From: Dendrocalamus latiflorus
Taxonomy: Eukaryota > Streptophyta > Magnoliopsida > Poales > Poaceae
Length of the DNA stretch: 64,000 bases
Assembly (NCBI GenBank): GCA_017311315.1
Contig: CM029664.1
Span: 41,151,846 to 41,215,845 of the forward strand
Direction: 5' to 3'
Part shown: positions 46,261-58,507 of the stretch, piece after piece
How the letters are laid out: each line of letters begins with the position of its first letter
Position numbering within the stretch: position 1 is the first letter of the stretch
Translations under genes and position numbers: made by a program
Notes under the pieces: model-generated
Told to the model about the DNA's origin: nothing
Seen by the model: the letters and a program-made list of their open reading frames with translations, nothing else
Databases searched by the model: none

Positions 46261-48077
46261 AGATCAAAACAAGATGAAGAGGACCAAATGATACATGAAA
46301 ACAACTTTGATGCAGTGATTATACACGAGATCAAACCGGCAAGGAGGAATGATACGGAGTCGCCCGATCTTCTCGACGTAGGATTGGATACTCACGTGCA
46401 GCCTCTCGAATCGTAGCAATCCTCCGTTGCCAATGCAAGAATGAATACTCTTTAATTTGCAAGATCACACACGCCGGACTTCACGACCACCAAGCGAAAA
46501 CTCTATCGTGCTCCCAATTTCCAACGAAAAGGTTGAACGATCTCAATTTGCAAGAACTCTCAAATTTCTTAACTAAATTTGATTGGGATCAAAATATCAA
46601 AATCATGCACCAACGCATTTCATGGCCGAACACACAAGGACTTGGGCCCACCATGTATCTACGACCCGTATACTTAGCCTAAATTGTCTTGGACACGTAC
46701 AAATCATGCAAACAAGGAAATTGAGTTCGATCACGTAAACAACGCGCAGCCATATTGATTCTCGGTAGATTTCTTTCCTTCTCCTGATTCTTTGCCATGC
46801 ACGACATCTTTCCCCCATGTAAATACCATGAGCTGACTCCTTGTTCAACGGATGTCCTGCATGTATGTGCATCCTTTTGTGGTTGTTTCTATATTTTCTC
46901 GATTCAAACCTGAGAATACATAAAAAAAAACTTGTATAAGGTAGAATACGGTTTTCATCAATAAAAAAAATTCATTAAGAAACAAATTCACCTGATAATA
47001 TTTAATACGGCTCAATAATTCATTCCAGTCAAATAATATCTTTAACTGAAAAGCGTAAGATATATGCGTATCCGCATCAAGGAGGCAGGCATGAGGATGG
47101 TGCGCACGAGTGAGCACGACGATATGCAATTCTTTTTGACTTTTGGCTTCTCCAAAAGTCAAAGTAAATAAGGCAAAATTTTAAAACGGATTCTTCAAAT
47201 GACTTTTTAAGTCTAAAATTATGTGTGCTATCCGTTACTGTTTCGTAAAGCACATATAAAAAACATTAGCCAAAGTCTAAAAGAATTGGTCCGATGTGGG
47301 AGAGGCTACCTTCCCAACAACACACAAGGATGAAAATTATCGGACCTGAATTTAACCAATTCAGAATTCTCTGTAAAACCACCGTACTATTTTTTGATTA
47401 GTATTTAGTGCTCATACATATATTACTAAATTATTTCATACACAATGTAACTATTTTTTGATTAGTATTTAGTGCTCATACATATATTACTAAATTATTT
47501 CATACACAATGTAAACGTACTGGCATACGCCACATATCACCACGGGCGGTCGCGCACACACCACACGCACTGGCATACGCAAGTAAGCTACAGCGTGGTG
47601 TAAACTATATTAATTGACTGGCACGAAAATAAGACATGATGTGCAGGTACATGATTAAACGTATCATCCTTTTCAATTGTAGATGATCTTGGCACATTCA
47701 CAGAACAGCTGTATACCTGTGAAAAGCCCTACTGGCCACTGCTTGTTGCAATTTGATCAGGTAATGGCACAGTTAAATACCATCACTATCAGTTTGCAAG
47801 ATTTATTCAATTTACTCGATTACTCCAAAGTCACCGTCACGGGAAAGATTAGTTTTTTTAGGGGGATAGAAACCGCAGAATATAACTTACCATATGGGTA
47901 TCGAATGGTACATGACTCAACAGTGATGACAGCCTCAAAACAGTTTCATAAAACACATGGAGCTAGGTAGTGCCCATCGGCAATTTATTCGCACAAGCAG
48001 ATTGGAAGACAAGTTCAAACTAGATTGATATGACACCAGGTCCAGGTGATTGCTGCGGTTCCAAAGAGCTGAAGCTC
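46260..48077. other. Intergenic DNA downstream of PRXIIC
   Basis: 47130-47300 is a dispersed repeat also present near 17455-17650. Nothing genic is supported; open frames at 46603-46872 and 47683-47970 lack recognisable domains. The last 100-150 bp before 48078 should be the 3' UTR of PRXIIC on the minus strand. Confidence 0.4.
47386..47513. repeat. Perfect 64-bp tandem duplication
   Basis: ACTATTTTTTGATTAGTATT ... CACAATGTA occurs at 47386-47449 and again at 47450-47513 with no difference seen, so the duplication is recent. Confidence 0.95.
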
Positions 48078-50232
48078 CTACAGTGCCTTGAGGATCTCCT
48101 CAGCACCAGAGATTGTGAACTGGCCACCTTCCTCAATGTTTGCAACAGTGACCTTGAGGTTGTCAGCAAGGAGAGCAAACCGTCTCGAACGAATGCCCAG
48201 TCCTTTCTCCGTAAGATCAAGCTCAAGACCAAGCGCCTTGGTGTATGTTCCCAATCCATCAGCAAGGAATTTCACATGCTTGTTTTCAGGGTATGTCTTT
48301 GCCCACGCCTTCATGACAAAGGGGTCGTTAACTGCAAAATTGTAGCATAGTGAATTAACCAGCTGCTTTAGGTCAAGATTATATGCAAAAAGAAGATAGT
48401 TTATCTATCAGGATAGGAGGACAGAATGTACCATAAGAAAGGAATAGATGTGCAGCGTCTCTAAAACGGAAATCGGTTAAACATACATTGCAAGTGGAAA
48501 AAACAGGACCTATGCAGCATTCTAGCCACACTATGACAATCATGTACAGGATTTGCATGATAATACGTATTATGGCATACAACATCATTCTAGAACATAC
48601 ACTTGCCTGATACGCTAAATCATTGTGCGATGGAAACTGACACGTCTCTTAGCACTTGCCTGTTACACTAATTTTAAACGGCATTCAATAATGGAGGCAT
48701 TCGCTAAACATGAATCCACCGTTCAATGTTACAACTCAGCTACCTAACAGTTTAGTCACATCTGAAAGAACAATGTATGTTTTCATGTGACCTTCCATGT
48801 TCAGGTCAAATAATTGACAACAAAGTATTCTGACAATAGCTGCTTTGGGGATACGAAGGTATAAGACAAAGAAATGCCAGAAACATACCGCTGACAAGCA
48901 GGATCTCATCGACACCCTTGGCTTTGAGCTGCTCAGCCTGACTTATGAAACCTGGCACATGCTGATTGCTATAGCCATAGAAGAAATGAACAAAGCAGAC
49001 ACAATGTGACTATGTGAGTGCTTCAGCTTTTCACAAAATGAAAAAAATATATGAAAGTTTACAAAAAGGATAACAAAAACACAAGAACAACAGAACCCAT
49101 TTTCCTGACAAAATATGAACAACATCCTCCCATAAAAGGAGAACAAAAGGAGGGAATCGCCACCTAAATACATCAAAACTGTGATGCTGAGATAGGATGA
49201 TGGTGAAGGAACTACTCGAATATATCAAACTTAATTTCAAATTTACCAAAAATCAAATAGGTGCAACTGTGCAAGTAAAAGTCTACTAAGTTAAGAGACT
49301 AAGCTCTACTAATAAACCACTCAAGCTAGCCAGTTTAAAGCACTCGTTCTCAACAAAATTTGCAAATTGTCAGTCTCCATTTTCTGTTCACAACAATTTT
49401 CTTGAAGTTTAGTTAGATGCATCCAGGTTTACAAATTTTATTTTACAGGTGAAAAATCAATAAGGCAAAGCTGTCGGTTTAACAAAATCTTCCAACTATT
49501 CTACTATAAAGTAAAGCAAATCTAGGAGGAGGGGATCCTGATAATTAAGCAAATCTAGAACCCCTATTCACAACTTGCAGGGTTCAGGCTGGCAGTAACT
49601 AGTGGCCAAAACTTCACATTGGATACTGCTACTCTTTTAGGCTTCTAGCAGAATGCAGAAAAAAATACGAAGACTATTGAAAAAATATACATTTTTTCCC
49701 CTCACGTCACGTGCCAAGAAACTGCGGAATCAACAATGGGAGGACTAAGTCAGAACGACGGATCAATGTCTACTTTCCAATGACGCAACTCGGCTGCTAG
49801 AAAACCAAATCAAGAGTTAATCATTTCTGTTTCCTCCCACTATGAGGCCCATAGAAGTGGGGGCGACGTCCGAGAGTGCAATTGCTGGAGCAATTCGGAA
49901 ACTTTGAGAGTGATTAGGACCAAAATTACTCATTTCAGTTTTGCAACCCACCAACTACAAACATTAACTTCGCTTTTCTCGATTTGTCATACACTCAAAA
50001 ATTGAAGGGAGAAAGATATCTCCAAGAAAGTGGGGGGAAGGGAATGGATGGGGTGGGAGCAGGGGGGAGGAGGAGACCTGCAGGTGGGGGTGAAGGCGCC
50101 AGGGACACCGAAGAGGATGACCTTCTTGCCGGCGGCCAGGGCGTGGATGGATACCTGCTGGAGCTGGTCGTTCTCGTCGAACCACCCCAGCTGGGCGTCG
50201 GGGAGGGTGTCGCCAACACCAATCGGAGCCAT
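48078..50232 (-). CDS. PRXIIC: Type II peroxiredoxin PRXIIC, 3 exons, 162 aa
   Basis: Exons are 50078-50232, 48889-48968 and 48078-48331; introns are GT-AG and lengths (155+80+254) give 163 codons with the TAG. The protein starts MAPIGVGDTLPDAQLGWFDE, has the peroxidatic site GVPGAFTPTC with Cys51, continues NQHVPGFISQAEQLKAKGVD, VNDPFVMKAWAKTYPENKHV, FALLADNLKVTVANIEEGG and ends SGAEEILKAL. It is a cytosolic thiol peroxidase that reduces hydrogen and alkyl peroxides with thioredoxin or glutaredoxin electrons. There is no transit peptide. Cys51 is the only cysteine: the position where many plant type II enzymes carry the resolving Cys (about residue 76) reads ILLVSVND. A weak TATA (TACTTATT, minus strand, 50378-50385) lies about 146 bp upstream. 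It appears fully functional. Confidence 0.96.
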
Positions 50233-50377
50233 GAGTACTCTTGCAAGAGCGGATGATTTTCCTCTGGACTCTGGGGTGGGAGGAGGAGAGGAAGTGAGGA
50301 ACAAAGAAAGGAGAAGGGTCTAGCAGGAAGGCAATCAACAGGGATGTAGATGGGGGAACAACGCAGGGAGGGAGAGG

Positions 50378-50385
50378 AATAAGTA
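50378..50385 (-). promoter_or_regulatory. Weak TATA-like box of PRXIIC
   Basis: Minus-strand TACTTATT about 146 bases before the ATG. The duplicated copy at 53266-53273 has the better TATTTATT at the same place. Confidence 0.35.
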
Positions 50386-50409
50386 GGGACTTGATTGTGG
50401 CCTCCTCAC

Positions 50410-50840
50410 TTATGTTGTCGGTTGATGGTGGGCTTCGGGTGTGCCACCACGTGTGAACGCAAAATTTGTGGCGAATATACTGTAGGCCCTGTTGAAAAGT
50501 GTATTAACTTTTCTCCGTGGTCTGTCAGTATTGGTTTCTGTGGGTGTTTTAGTAATTATATATATAATTTATTTAGGTTTAGAAAAAAAATTTAACTTAG
50601 GATTTCTTGCTACATTCTGGTTACAATTACACAGAGATAGGACATAAATATTTTTATGTTGTCGGTTGTTGGAGGGCTTTGGATGTGCCACCGCGTGCGA
50701 ACGCAAAATTTGTGGCGGATATAATGTAGGTCCTGTTGAAAAGTATCTTACCTTTTTGTATATGGTCTGTCGCTATCGGTTTTTGTCGATATTTTAGTAT
50801 TAATTTAACGTATAATTTATTTAGCTTTAAAAAATTTGTC
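50410..50840. repeat. Two diverged tandem copies of a 248-bp promoter-side unit
   Basis: Unit 1 starts GTTGTCGGTTGATGGTGGGC near 50413 and unit 2 starts GTTGTCGGTTGTTGGAGGGC near 50658; both continue GTGCCACC, GAACGCAAAATTTGTGGCG, CCTGTTGAAAAGT and ATAATTTATTTAG in the same order. A third partial copy is near 53535-53620. Confidence 0.8.
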
Positions 50841-53204
50841 ACTAAGGATCTCTTACTATGATCTGGCTACGATTATATAGAGACAAGACATAGGAATTTT
50901 TATACAGATTCAGGCCTTTTGCTGTGAGAATAACAACCTTACTTACTGTGTGGATATTACTCAATCAACTGATTATAATGGAGAAAATAACATGAAAAAA
51001 CTTTGCTCTACTTCTATTCTCCCTTTGGTTTGTCCCCCTCTTCTTCTTGACGTCTTCCTTTATATACCTTATGAACCGGTGGCAATTCGTTCTATGCCAA
51101 GAGGCGCCTTAATACTTCGGATAATAACTGTCTGATGGGAGTTATTGTCATAGAGACGTGGTTCACTCGTCGTGTGGCGGTTACTGTCAGAGAGAAGTTA
51201 TGCACAGTTATTCTAGAGAATAAATGTACATGCTAACTGCCTTGTTAGACAGACCAACAATATTGTCTATTGTAATAGACAAGCTAGCCGAAGTTAAGAT
51301 AGTCGTAGAAGAACTTATGATCATGGGGTGGTTATAGAATGACTTACGACCACGTTATACTCGTATTATAACTTACGACTACACCATACTCATAGAATAA
51401 CTTATGACCAAAAAGTGATCGTGGAAAGACTTAAGATTAGAGAATGGTCGTAGAAGAGACTTACGATCATTTGGCTAAGTTTCTTCCTTAGTCGTAAGAG
51501 GTATACCCAAGAAGTATAATGACGTGATAATTATCATTTATAGATAAATAGTAATTTGAGGATTATTATATCCTCATCAGTTTCTGTTTCTGGGTTTTAT
51601 TTAGAAAAGTCAAAAGTCAATATGAACACTTATCTAGCTACCGTCTCGCTCCAGGGATAAGACAAGAGAGTCATGAGTATATTACCCACTCCACTCTTCT
51701 TGCTTCTGTCACGCGTATGTATCTTTTCCTCATCTTTTTCATCGCTCACCCGCTCATTCTAAAAACCATTTTTTCCAACTACTATATTTATTTTCAGTCA
51801 AAATGCATAAGTCATAACTAAAAACTATCAACAAAAGCTAATACGAATGCTCCCTTTGTCTTTTGATTGATAATGAGAGAGATCGATGAAGTAAGAAATA
51901 TTCGCATTGAGAAGATATTCTATTTAAACTTATTTCTGCAGTGATTCCTCCAAATAATTTATAGAAACAACTTAAAAAAACCACTTTTCACGGCTTCTAA
52001 AAGTTTTTCTCAACAGGGCCGTAGTCGCATCAGCTGATTCTATGGCGTCCCATTTTCCTTCTCTTTCTGGCCTCTTCTTTCCTGGTGTAGACTTGTCATC
52101 TGAGCTGAACTTCGCGGAGAAATTTTTTTATGTCAGTCACATCATTGCGCATGCAATTACGCATGCATACAAAATTTTGAGGCTCGAGAGCGGTACGGTT
52201 ACGACATTTGGGTTCTAAACCAGAAGCCATCACGATAGGATCCTCTAATGTAACTTTCCTCTGACATGGGTCGTTGACATGTGGGCCCCCTCGTGCGTGG
52301 ACCCACGCGTCAGTGATCCATGTCAAAGGGAAATTACGTCAGAGGATCTCATTCCGAAGCCATCACCGTTTGAAATGAGTTCTTAGTCATCCCTGTGATG
52401 TTTAGGAGTTTTATGCAAAATCTTCTATGGAACTCTACTTAGGGTATCTCCAACCGGTTCTTTATCCTGCTCTTCATTGTATATTTACCTAATATGACTC
52501 AAGAAATGGACTCCAACCGGTTCTTTATCCTCCTCTTCATTTTTATCGAGTCGCTATTTTCTCCCGGCCGCTAGCTAGATTTGGCGAGCGCCTCCTCACT
52601 CGCTTCTCAAATAGCTAGGCCATTGGAATGCTAACTCAAATAGAGAGCTGAAAATAATAGCTAGCCTCTTCATCCTAGGAAATAGAGAGGGAGAAATGAC
52701 TAATGAGATGGAGTTGCTCTAAGAGAAATACAAGGAGAAATATTTCATTAGATTATTGGACAATGAACATGGCACACGAGAATAAGAAATCAGGGGCTCT
52801 AAAAATGTTTGCCCACATACGTTAGGGTCAGGGATGATAACATCAATTATCCCATCGAGACTGGACTGGAGGAGGCCGGAGAGAAAGTTTAGTTCGGTAA
52901 TATCTAAGGTCAAGGGATGATCAATCATCCGTAGCATCCAAACCAATTCAGTTTACCGATCGAGGACGGCCCTTCATCCCATTCAAAGTGGAGTACAAAA
53001 CCATACACGTTTGTCGGTTTTGTTTCAAAAATAGTATAAAGCGTGCAGCATTAGACTTTAATGGCATTTTCCATCTCACCATCCTCTCTTCCTCGTCGTT
53101 TGATACGTATAACAACCGACCGGATACCACTCTCTCTCTCTCTTATTCTAACAACACATGGACATTGTCTTGGTTTTACAATTTTTTAATCCTTCATTGG
53201 GCAG
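50840..53204. other. Intergenic repeat-rich stretch upstream of PRXIIC
   Basis: 51280-51480 holds about seven copies of an ACTTACGACCA / CGTAGAA motif at roughly 35-40 bp spacing. 51590-51850 is a dispersed repeat related to 7977-8290. 51840-52190 is duplicated at about 53630-53990. 52440-52530 has a short direct repeat of CTCCAACCGGTTCTTTATCC. No gene is supported. Confidence 0.45.
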
Positions 53205-53990
53205 GAGAAGGGTCTAGAAGGAAGGCAATCAACAGGTAGATGGAAACAATGGAGGTAGAGAGGGGAATAAATAGGGACTCGGCTGTGGCCTCCTCACTTG
53301 TGTTGGCCTGTTTTTTCTTCTATTTATGGTTTTAGAGTGTGGTTTGTGTTTTTTAGACTATTTATGAGAGAGAATACAGAGTAACAGTAACTCACGTGTG
53401 GTTTTGGCCGATATAAATGAAGTCCCTACAGTGTATACTATAATTAAATTATAAACCCCTTGAAAAAACACTCTGTTTGAAATCTAGTTACTACAGAAAA
53501 GACGAAAAACAGCTTTTAGAAGCTGCAAAGAAGAGATTCGTTGCCGGTTGGTGAGGGCATTGGTTGTGCCACCATGTGTGAACGCAAAAATTGTGGTGAA
53601 TATTCTATAGATCATATTCACAAGTGTTGTAGTTTTTTTTAATCTTTTGGCTAATTATGTGATAGATTAAGGGAGCAAGAGATATTCATATTGAGAAACC
53701 ATTTCATTCAAAATGATCCCCGTAATGATTCATACAAACGGTTTATAGAAGCCATCTTAAAACCCACTTTATTTAAAAGCCGGCTTCTAAAAATCAGATG
53801 CCAGAAGTTGCTGGGAACAACACGATAGTTGCGTCAGCTGATTGAATGACGTCCCATTTTCCATCTTTTCTGGTTTAGACAAGTCATCTGAACTGAACTT
53901 CGCGGAGAACAATTTTTTTTATGTCAGTTACATCATTGTGTATACAATTACGCGTGCATACAAAATTTTGAAGCTCACTTTGTTTATGTG
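53205..53990. repeat. Duplicated copy of PRXIIC upstream DNA
   Basis: 53205-53305 (GAGAAGGGTCTAGAAGGAAG, GGCAATCAACAGG, GTGGCCTCCTCACTTGTGTT) matches the promoter/5' UTR side of PRXIIC at 50310-50415. 53530-53620 matches the 248-bp units, and 53630-53990 matches 51840-52190, all in the same order. The copy is shorter because of deletions, and a MITE-like insert occupies about 53308-53525. Confidence 0.75.
53308..53525. mobile_element. MITE-like insert related to 60940-61150
   Basis: TTTATGGTTTTAGAGTGTGG, TATTTATGAGAGAGAATACA, GATATAAATGAAGTCCCTAC follow the same pattern as the start of the MITE at 60934, so this is a family relative. Ends not resolved. Confidence 0.4.
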
Positions 53991-54423
53991 AAGCATCAGT
54001 AGAGCAGCCCCTACCAAATGGCAAATCATGGCCGGTTAGGTGCTCAAAAAGAAGAAAAGGTCTTAACGCACTAAGCTCAGCAATAAACCAAAGTGACGTG
54101 GTAGTCCCACGCGAACGATTTTCTTTCGAAATGCACGCGCATTCATTGTTGTGTGGAGCGAAAATACTAATGCTCGGTACGGCTCTCCGGTGACCGAGCT
54201 CGGTAGCAGCGCGGTCGGTTGGGGCGAGGCGCCCGTGCTGCCCTCCGTCACGGCCGAGGACCAACCGACCGCACTCGTCACCGCTGGCCGGGCCTGTGCC
54301 GCGCTAGCGGACGCGCCAGCCGTGCCCCTCGGCGCCATGCTCCAAGACGTCGCCGGTGCCCTCCCGGGACACGCCTTCGCCTCGGCGAGACATCTAGACC
54401 CTCTCGTCAAACACCTAACAAAA

Positions 54424-55109
54424 GGAAAAATTACTCTAATACCACAAACTTATATGCCATCCTTCCTTTTGCCACATACTTAAATAGCTTTGTTATTATG
54501 CCACAAACTTGAGTGTTTATTTCTTTCTTTTGCCATTTCCTCCACTTAGGCCCTGTTTGGAATGCGGGAATTGAACTGTTCCTGCAAAATTCCTGCAAAA
54601 TTCCTGTGAAATTCCTGTGTTCCAAACAGGCCCTTAAACTCTATTTTAATTTCAGTTTGTTTTTTTCCCTTACATGGAGTGACTGTTTTGCCCCTTCTCA
54701 TTCCATACCCTACACGCGCACGCACAGATCAAATCGATCGATCGATCTGTCTCCCCTCCCCTCACGCACAGGAGCGGAGATGGAGCCGGGCACCCTTCCC
54801 GTCGCCGGCGACCCTCGACCCAGCGTCCTCCGGCGACCCTCTCCCGACGGCGGCGCCCACGACGTCCTCCGGCGTGGCGTTGCCCCTCTCCTGACGGCGG
54901 CGCCGACGACCCCGGCCTCCATGGCGGCGGCGCCCACGACCCCGGCCTCCTCCGCCATGGCGGCGGCGCCCACGACCCCGGCCTCCTCCGGCGTGGCGGC
55001 GCCCCCTCTCCAGGCGCGGCCGTTGGCGCCCACTGCCCTGGCGTCTCATCTCCCGACGGCGGCGCCCACGACCCCGGCCAGCGACGACCCTTGCCTCGGC
55101 CTCCTCTCT
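54424..55109. repeat. Left TIR of the MULE, with a nested MITE
   Basis: Inverse of 58508-59107, with 88 additional bases (MITE plus TTA). The inner GC-rich half carries CCCACGACCCCGGCCTCC-type minisatellite units and an open frame (54780-55139, MEPGTLPVAGDPRPSVLRRP...) parallel to the one in the right TIR. It is probably not a separate gene. Confidence 0.9.
54549..54633. mobile_element. 85-bp Tourist-like MITE inside the left MULE TIR
   Basis: Bounded by GGCCCTGTTTGGAA and TTCCAAACAGGCCC, with TTA duplicated outside (54546-54548 and 54634-54636). Internal text is tandem ATTCCTGCAAA/ATTCCTGTGAA units. The opposite TIR lacks it and shows the uninterrupted CCACTTAAACTC, so ends and target duplication are directly verified. 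Confidence 0.93.
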
Positions 55110-55845
55110 TGGCGTCTCATCTCCCGACGGCTCAATTGAAGATTCAGAAATGTCCCAAGCCTCTGTCTATGACTCAATTGAAGATGTATGGCAAATTGGA
55201 TGGCTATGTGATTAGAGATTTACTGTGATTCAGAAATGTAGTGATGAAGTGATTGTAATTGAGAAATGTAATTGCAATGCTGAAATGAGTGATGAAGTGA
55301 TTGTAATTGAGAAATGTAATTGCAATGCTGAAACGAGTGATGAAGTGCTGTTTGTCCAGAATTCATACAGGACATTTACAAGTGCTGAAGCTATGTGCTA
55401 TGTGCTCTGTGCCACCAGATTCTGGAGTGTCCACTGTGATCAAAGGCTCCACTTTGTCATCGGCAACAAGAACTGCTGTAGCTCCAGCATTTTTTGTATT
55501 CCATCCCTTTGTTGTGAAGTAAAAGTCTGCATATTACAAAGCATTAAAGCACTCCAAATGAGCACTGCCAAACATCCACATATAAGGGAAAAAGCAAACG
55601 ATTATAAGCACTCCAAATGAAAACTGGAACATTTCCTGAGGCCAAAGCATTAAAGCACTCCAAATGAGAACTGGAACATTTAGAACCTTCATAAAATATG
55701 CATTAGTTCTTACAAAAATATAGCAGTATGACACATATTCATAGCCCATACATAAAAAAGGTAATACTTCAGAACATTCATAAAGAGAGTGGTTCCATCC
55801 CATATTCATTACTTTCATCTAAAATAACAGAATTACACTAAAATT

Positions 55846-58479
55846 CTACTTCTTTTTCTTCCTCGGAGATATCTTCTTTGTTGATTTGGAGGCCTTCACT
55901 GGAGAAGATGTCATTGCAGGCTGTGATGGCCCTTCTCCCATTGCTTGTGCAAGCATCCTTCTTGTCATCACCCCTGGACTATCAATGATTTGTTGAGGAA
56001 TGGAAACATTCGCTCTAGTAGGTGTGCTTGCTTGAGAAGTAGAAGTTGTCTTTCCAGCCTTAGTGTTCCTTTTTGTAGGCTTTCTTTTCCTGTTACAGAA
56101 CAACAGTCAAATGAATTGCATAAAATGGAAACAGTAAATTGGATGACTACATTTTAATTACCTCTTCTTGGTGCCATTAAGAGGACATTTTGCCTGTCTA
56201 TGTCCTAGCTCCCCACACCTCTTCATTTGTTTTTACCCTTTCCACCATTCTCTAAGCATCCCTTGATTCTTAATTTTCGAGGCCTTCCAGAAGACCTTTT
56301 TGCAAGTGGTGGTAGAAGGACAAAATCTAGATTAACCTTAGGCCATTGATACTTGTCCGTCAAATGTTCTATTTGTCCCTGATATGCAGCCCTGAATTTT
56401 TGCACAGAGTAGTTCTCATGTATGTATCTGTCCATTCTCACATTTCGTTGTGTAGTAAGAAATGCAAGTGCATGTTGACACGGTTTTCCTGTATGCTGCC
56501 ACTCTTGGCATGTGCACTCCATTTCAAGTGTCTTCACAACATGTCTCAAATCACCTTTATTTGTATCTCTCACCTCTGCACTCCAATCAGCAGACCTATT
56601 CACTTTTAAGTGCCCAAGGCCCCTAGTCCTTACATTGGTCTGAAGAACAACAGCTGGTAGTATATACCCTTCTAGCTTCTGACCAATCCTCCTCCTCTTA
56701 TCAAATAGCTCCATGACCATTCCCCTAATTTTGTCTGCTAGCTACACCACAGGAAGATCCTTTATGCCCTTCACCTAGCTATTGAAACACTCAGCCAAAT
56801 TGTTGTTAACATAATCACACTTAATGTCAGGATTGAACATGCATCTCATCCACAACATGTTATGGTACTTTCCAAGATATTCAGCTACTTGAGGGAATTT
56901 TTGAAGGACCAAATCCATGTGGTAGTCAAATACATCACTCTTGTATGCTCTTGCCGCAAGCCACATGTTATTAGGGATGTCACCATGAAATTTCTTAACA
57001 AAAATTTCCATTAGGTGTCTAAAGCACTCCCTTTGTTCTGCTTGTGGAAACACACTCTTGACAGCAATTTCTAAGCCTTTACATGCATCTGTACAAACTG
57101 CAAGAAGAGGAGGTTCACCTATTGCCCTTTTGAGCTGACTCATAAACCAAGTCCAATTATCATTTGTCTCTGCTTGTATCAAGCCAAAAGCAACCGGAAA
57201 CATCCAATTATGCCCATCCAATGCAGTTACAGCAGCCAAATGTCCATTCCATTTGCCATTCAAAGCAGTTGAATCTATACTAATGTATGGTCTACATCCA
57301 TTCAAAAAGCCCTCAATGCAAGGCCTAAATGCAATGAAAAGCCTGTGGAAGTAGACATTACCTTTCACTGATTTAGTGTCAATCTCAACAATGCTACCTG
57401 GCGACCTAAGCTCAACCTCAGCCTTGAAGTTGTAAAGTAACTGAAAACTTTACAATGTTATCCAATGCTCTTTCTCTCCCCTTCCAAACTGTATCATATC
57501 CAATGGTGACATTATGGTCATCCTGCAACATCTCTTGCATCTTTTTTGTACCCATGTTACTATGTTAGGATTGGTCCTCAGAATACTTACTGCTTTTGAC
57601 GCAACCCATCGACAATTGGCCATAAAAGATCTGATCCTGCTTGTAGAAGAGCAGTCATGTTCTTCAACAAGTCGGTTGACCTACAAAAGTATTATGAAAA
57701 GAAATTAGTAACAATGTCATGTAAAGTATGGGTTAGTTAGTGCAAGTTAGTACCCTTATTGCTGTCCCGTCTGGTGTCACCCGAGCTAAAATTCTCCAGG
57801 GGCATCCATCACCTTTACAATATCCCATGAATCTTGAACGGTTAGACTTCTTGATGCCCAACTCAAACTCCTTGTTTATTGCATATTGCCTAATCGCTAG
57901 CCTAAACTGATCCATCGTGGGATACATGGTGCCAATGGTTATCTCTGGATGGTCCATATCATAAGAAAAGTGATGTTCCTCAGGTATTACATCGTCAACA
58001 GGAATAGCAGCCCCCTCAACGTCTGGCAACGCATTGTTCCTCTCCTGTTCAATACATACGTTACGCCTTTCATTAGCTCTGTCATCTTTAGCTCTAAGAC
58101 CCAAAAACACAAACATCTCATCTTCTTCCATTGGTACATCTCTCCCTTCCTCATCAGGACCCTGTACTATCTGCAGACTTGCCCAATCCACTCGTTCTAT
58201 TCCAGCGTCTATGTTGAATACGCAGTTAGGATCGCTTGTTCTAAATACGAAAAAAAGTTAGTACCAAATAGGACATTTAACCCTAATCAGTATTGAACAT
58301 ACGACGAAACATACCCGGGATACCCAATGTCTATCGTGCGCTCGTCCATCCCATTGACATTAGCGCTATTTAATCCAACAACCTATGGTTCCATTCAACA
58401 AAATTAAATGCAATTACAGATCAAAAAGACAAACGATGTCAGGACTTACCTCATCCTCGCTGTCATGGTTGGCTGCCAT
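55846..58479 (-). pseudogene. MURA-type MULE transposase, frameshifted
   Basis: Minus-strand exons: 58450-58479 (MAANHDSEDE), about 58310-58380 (GLNSANVNGMDERTIDIGYP), 57733 to about 58240 (MuDR N-terminal domain: MYPTMDQFRLAIRQYAINKE, GYCKGDGCPWRILA), 57450-57690 (VNRLVEEHDCSSTS...), 56775-57368 (MULE transposase core: RPYISIDSTALNGKWNGHLA, VCTDACKGLEIAV, ECFRHLMEIF), 56223-56720 (SWIM zinc finger CTCQEWQHTGKPCQHAL) and 55846-56090 (basic tail). It would cut and rejoin TIR ends using a DDE-type site. Breaks: two frame changes between about 57575 and 57430, a stop/joint near 56775-56720, and a one-base loss near 56225 in front of the C-terminal zinc knuckle RCGELGHRQAKC. It is not functional as it stands. 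Confidence 0.85.
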
Positions 58480-58507
58480 TGACGAGGCTGGAGCAACGGT
58501 GACTATA

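Noticed and set aside
48030..48350. Plus-strand frames over the last PRXIIC exon
   Set aside because: Antisense shadows of a clearly identified exon.
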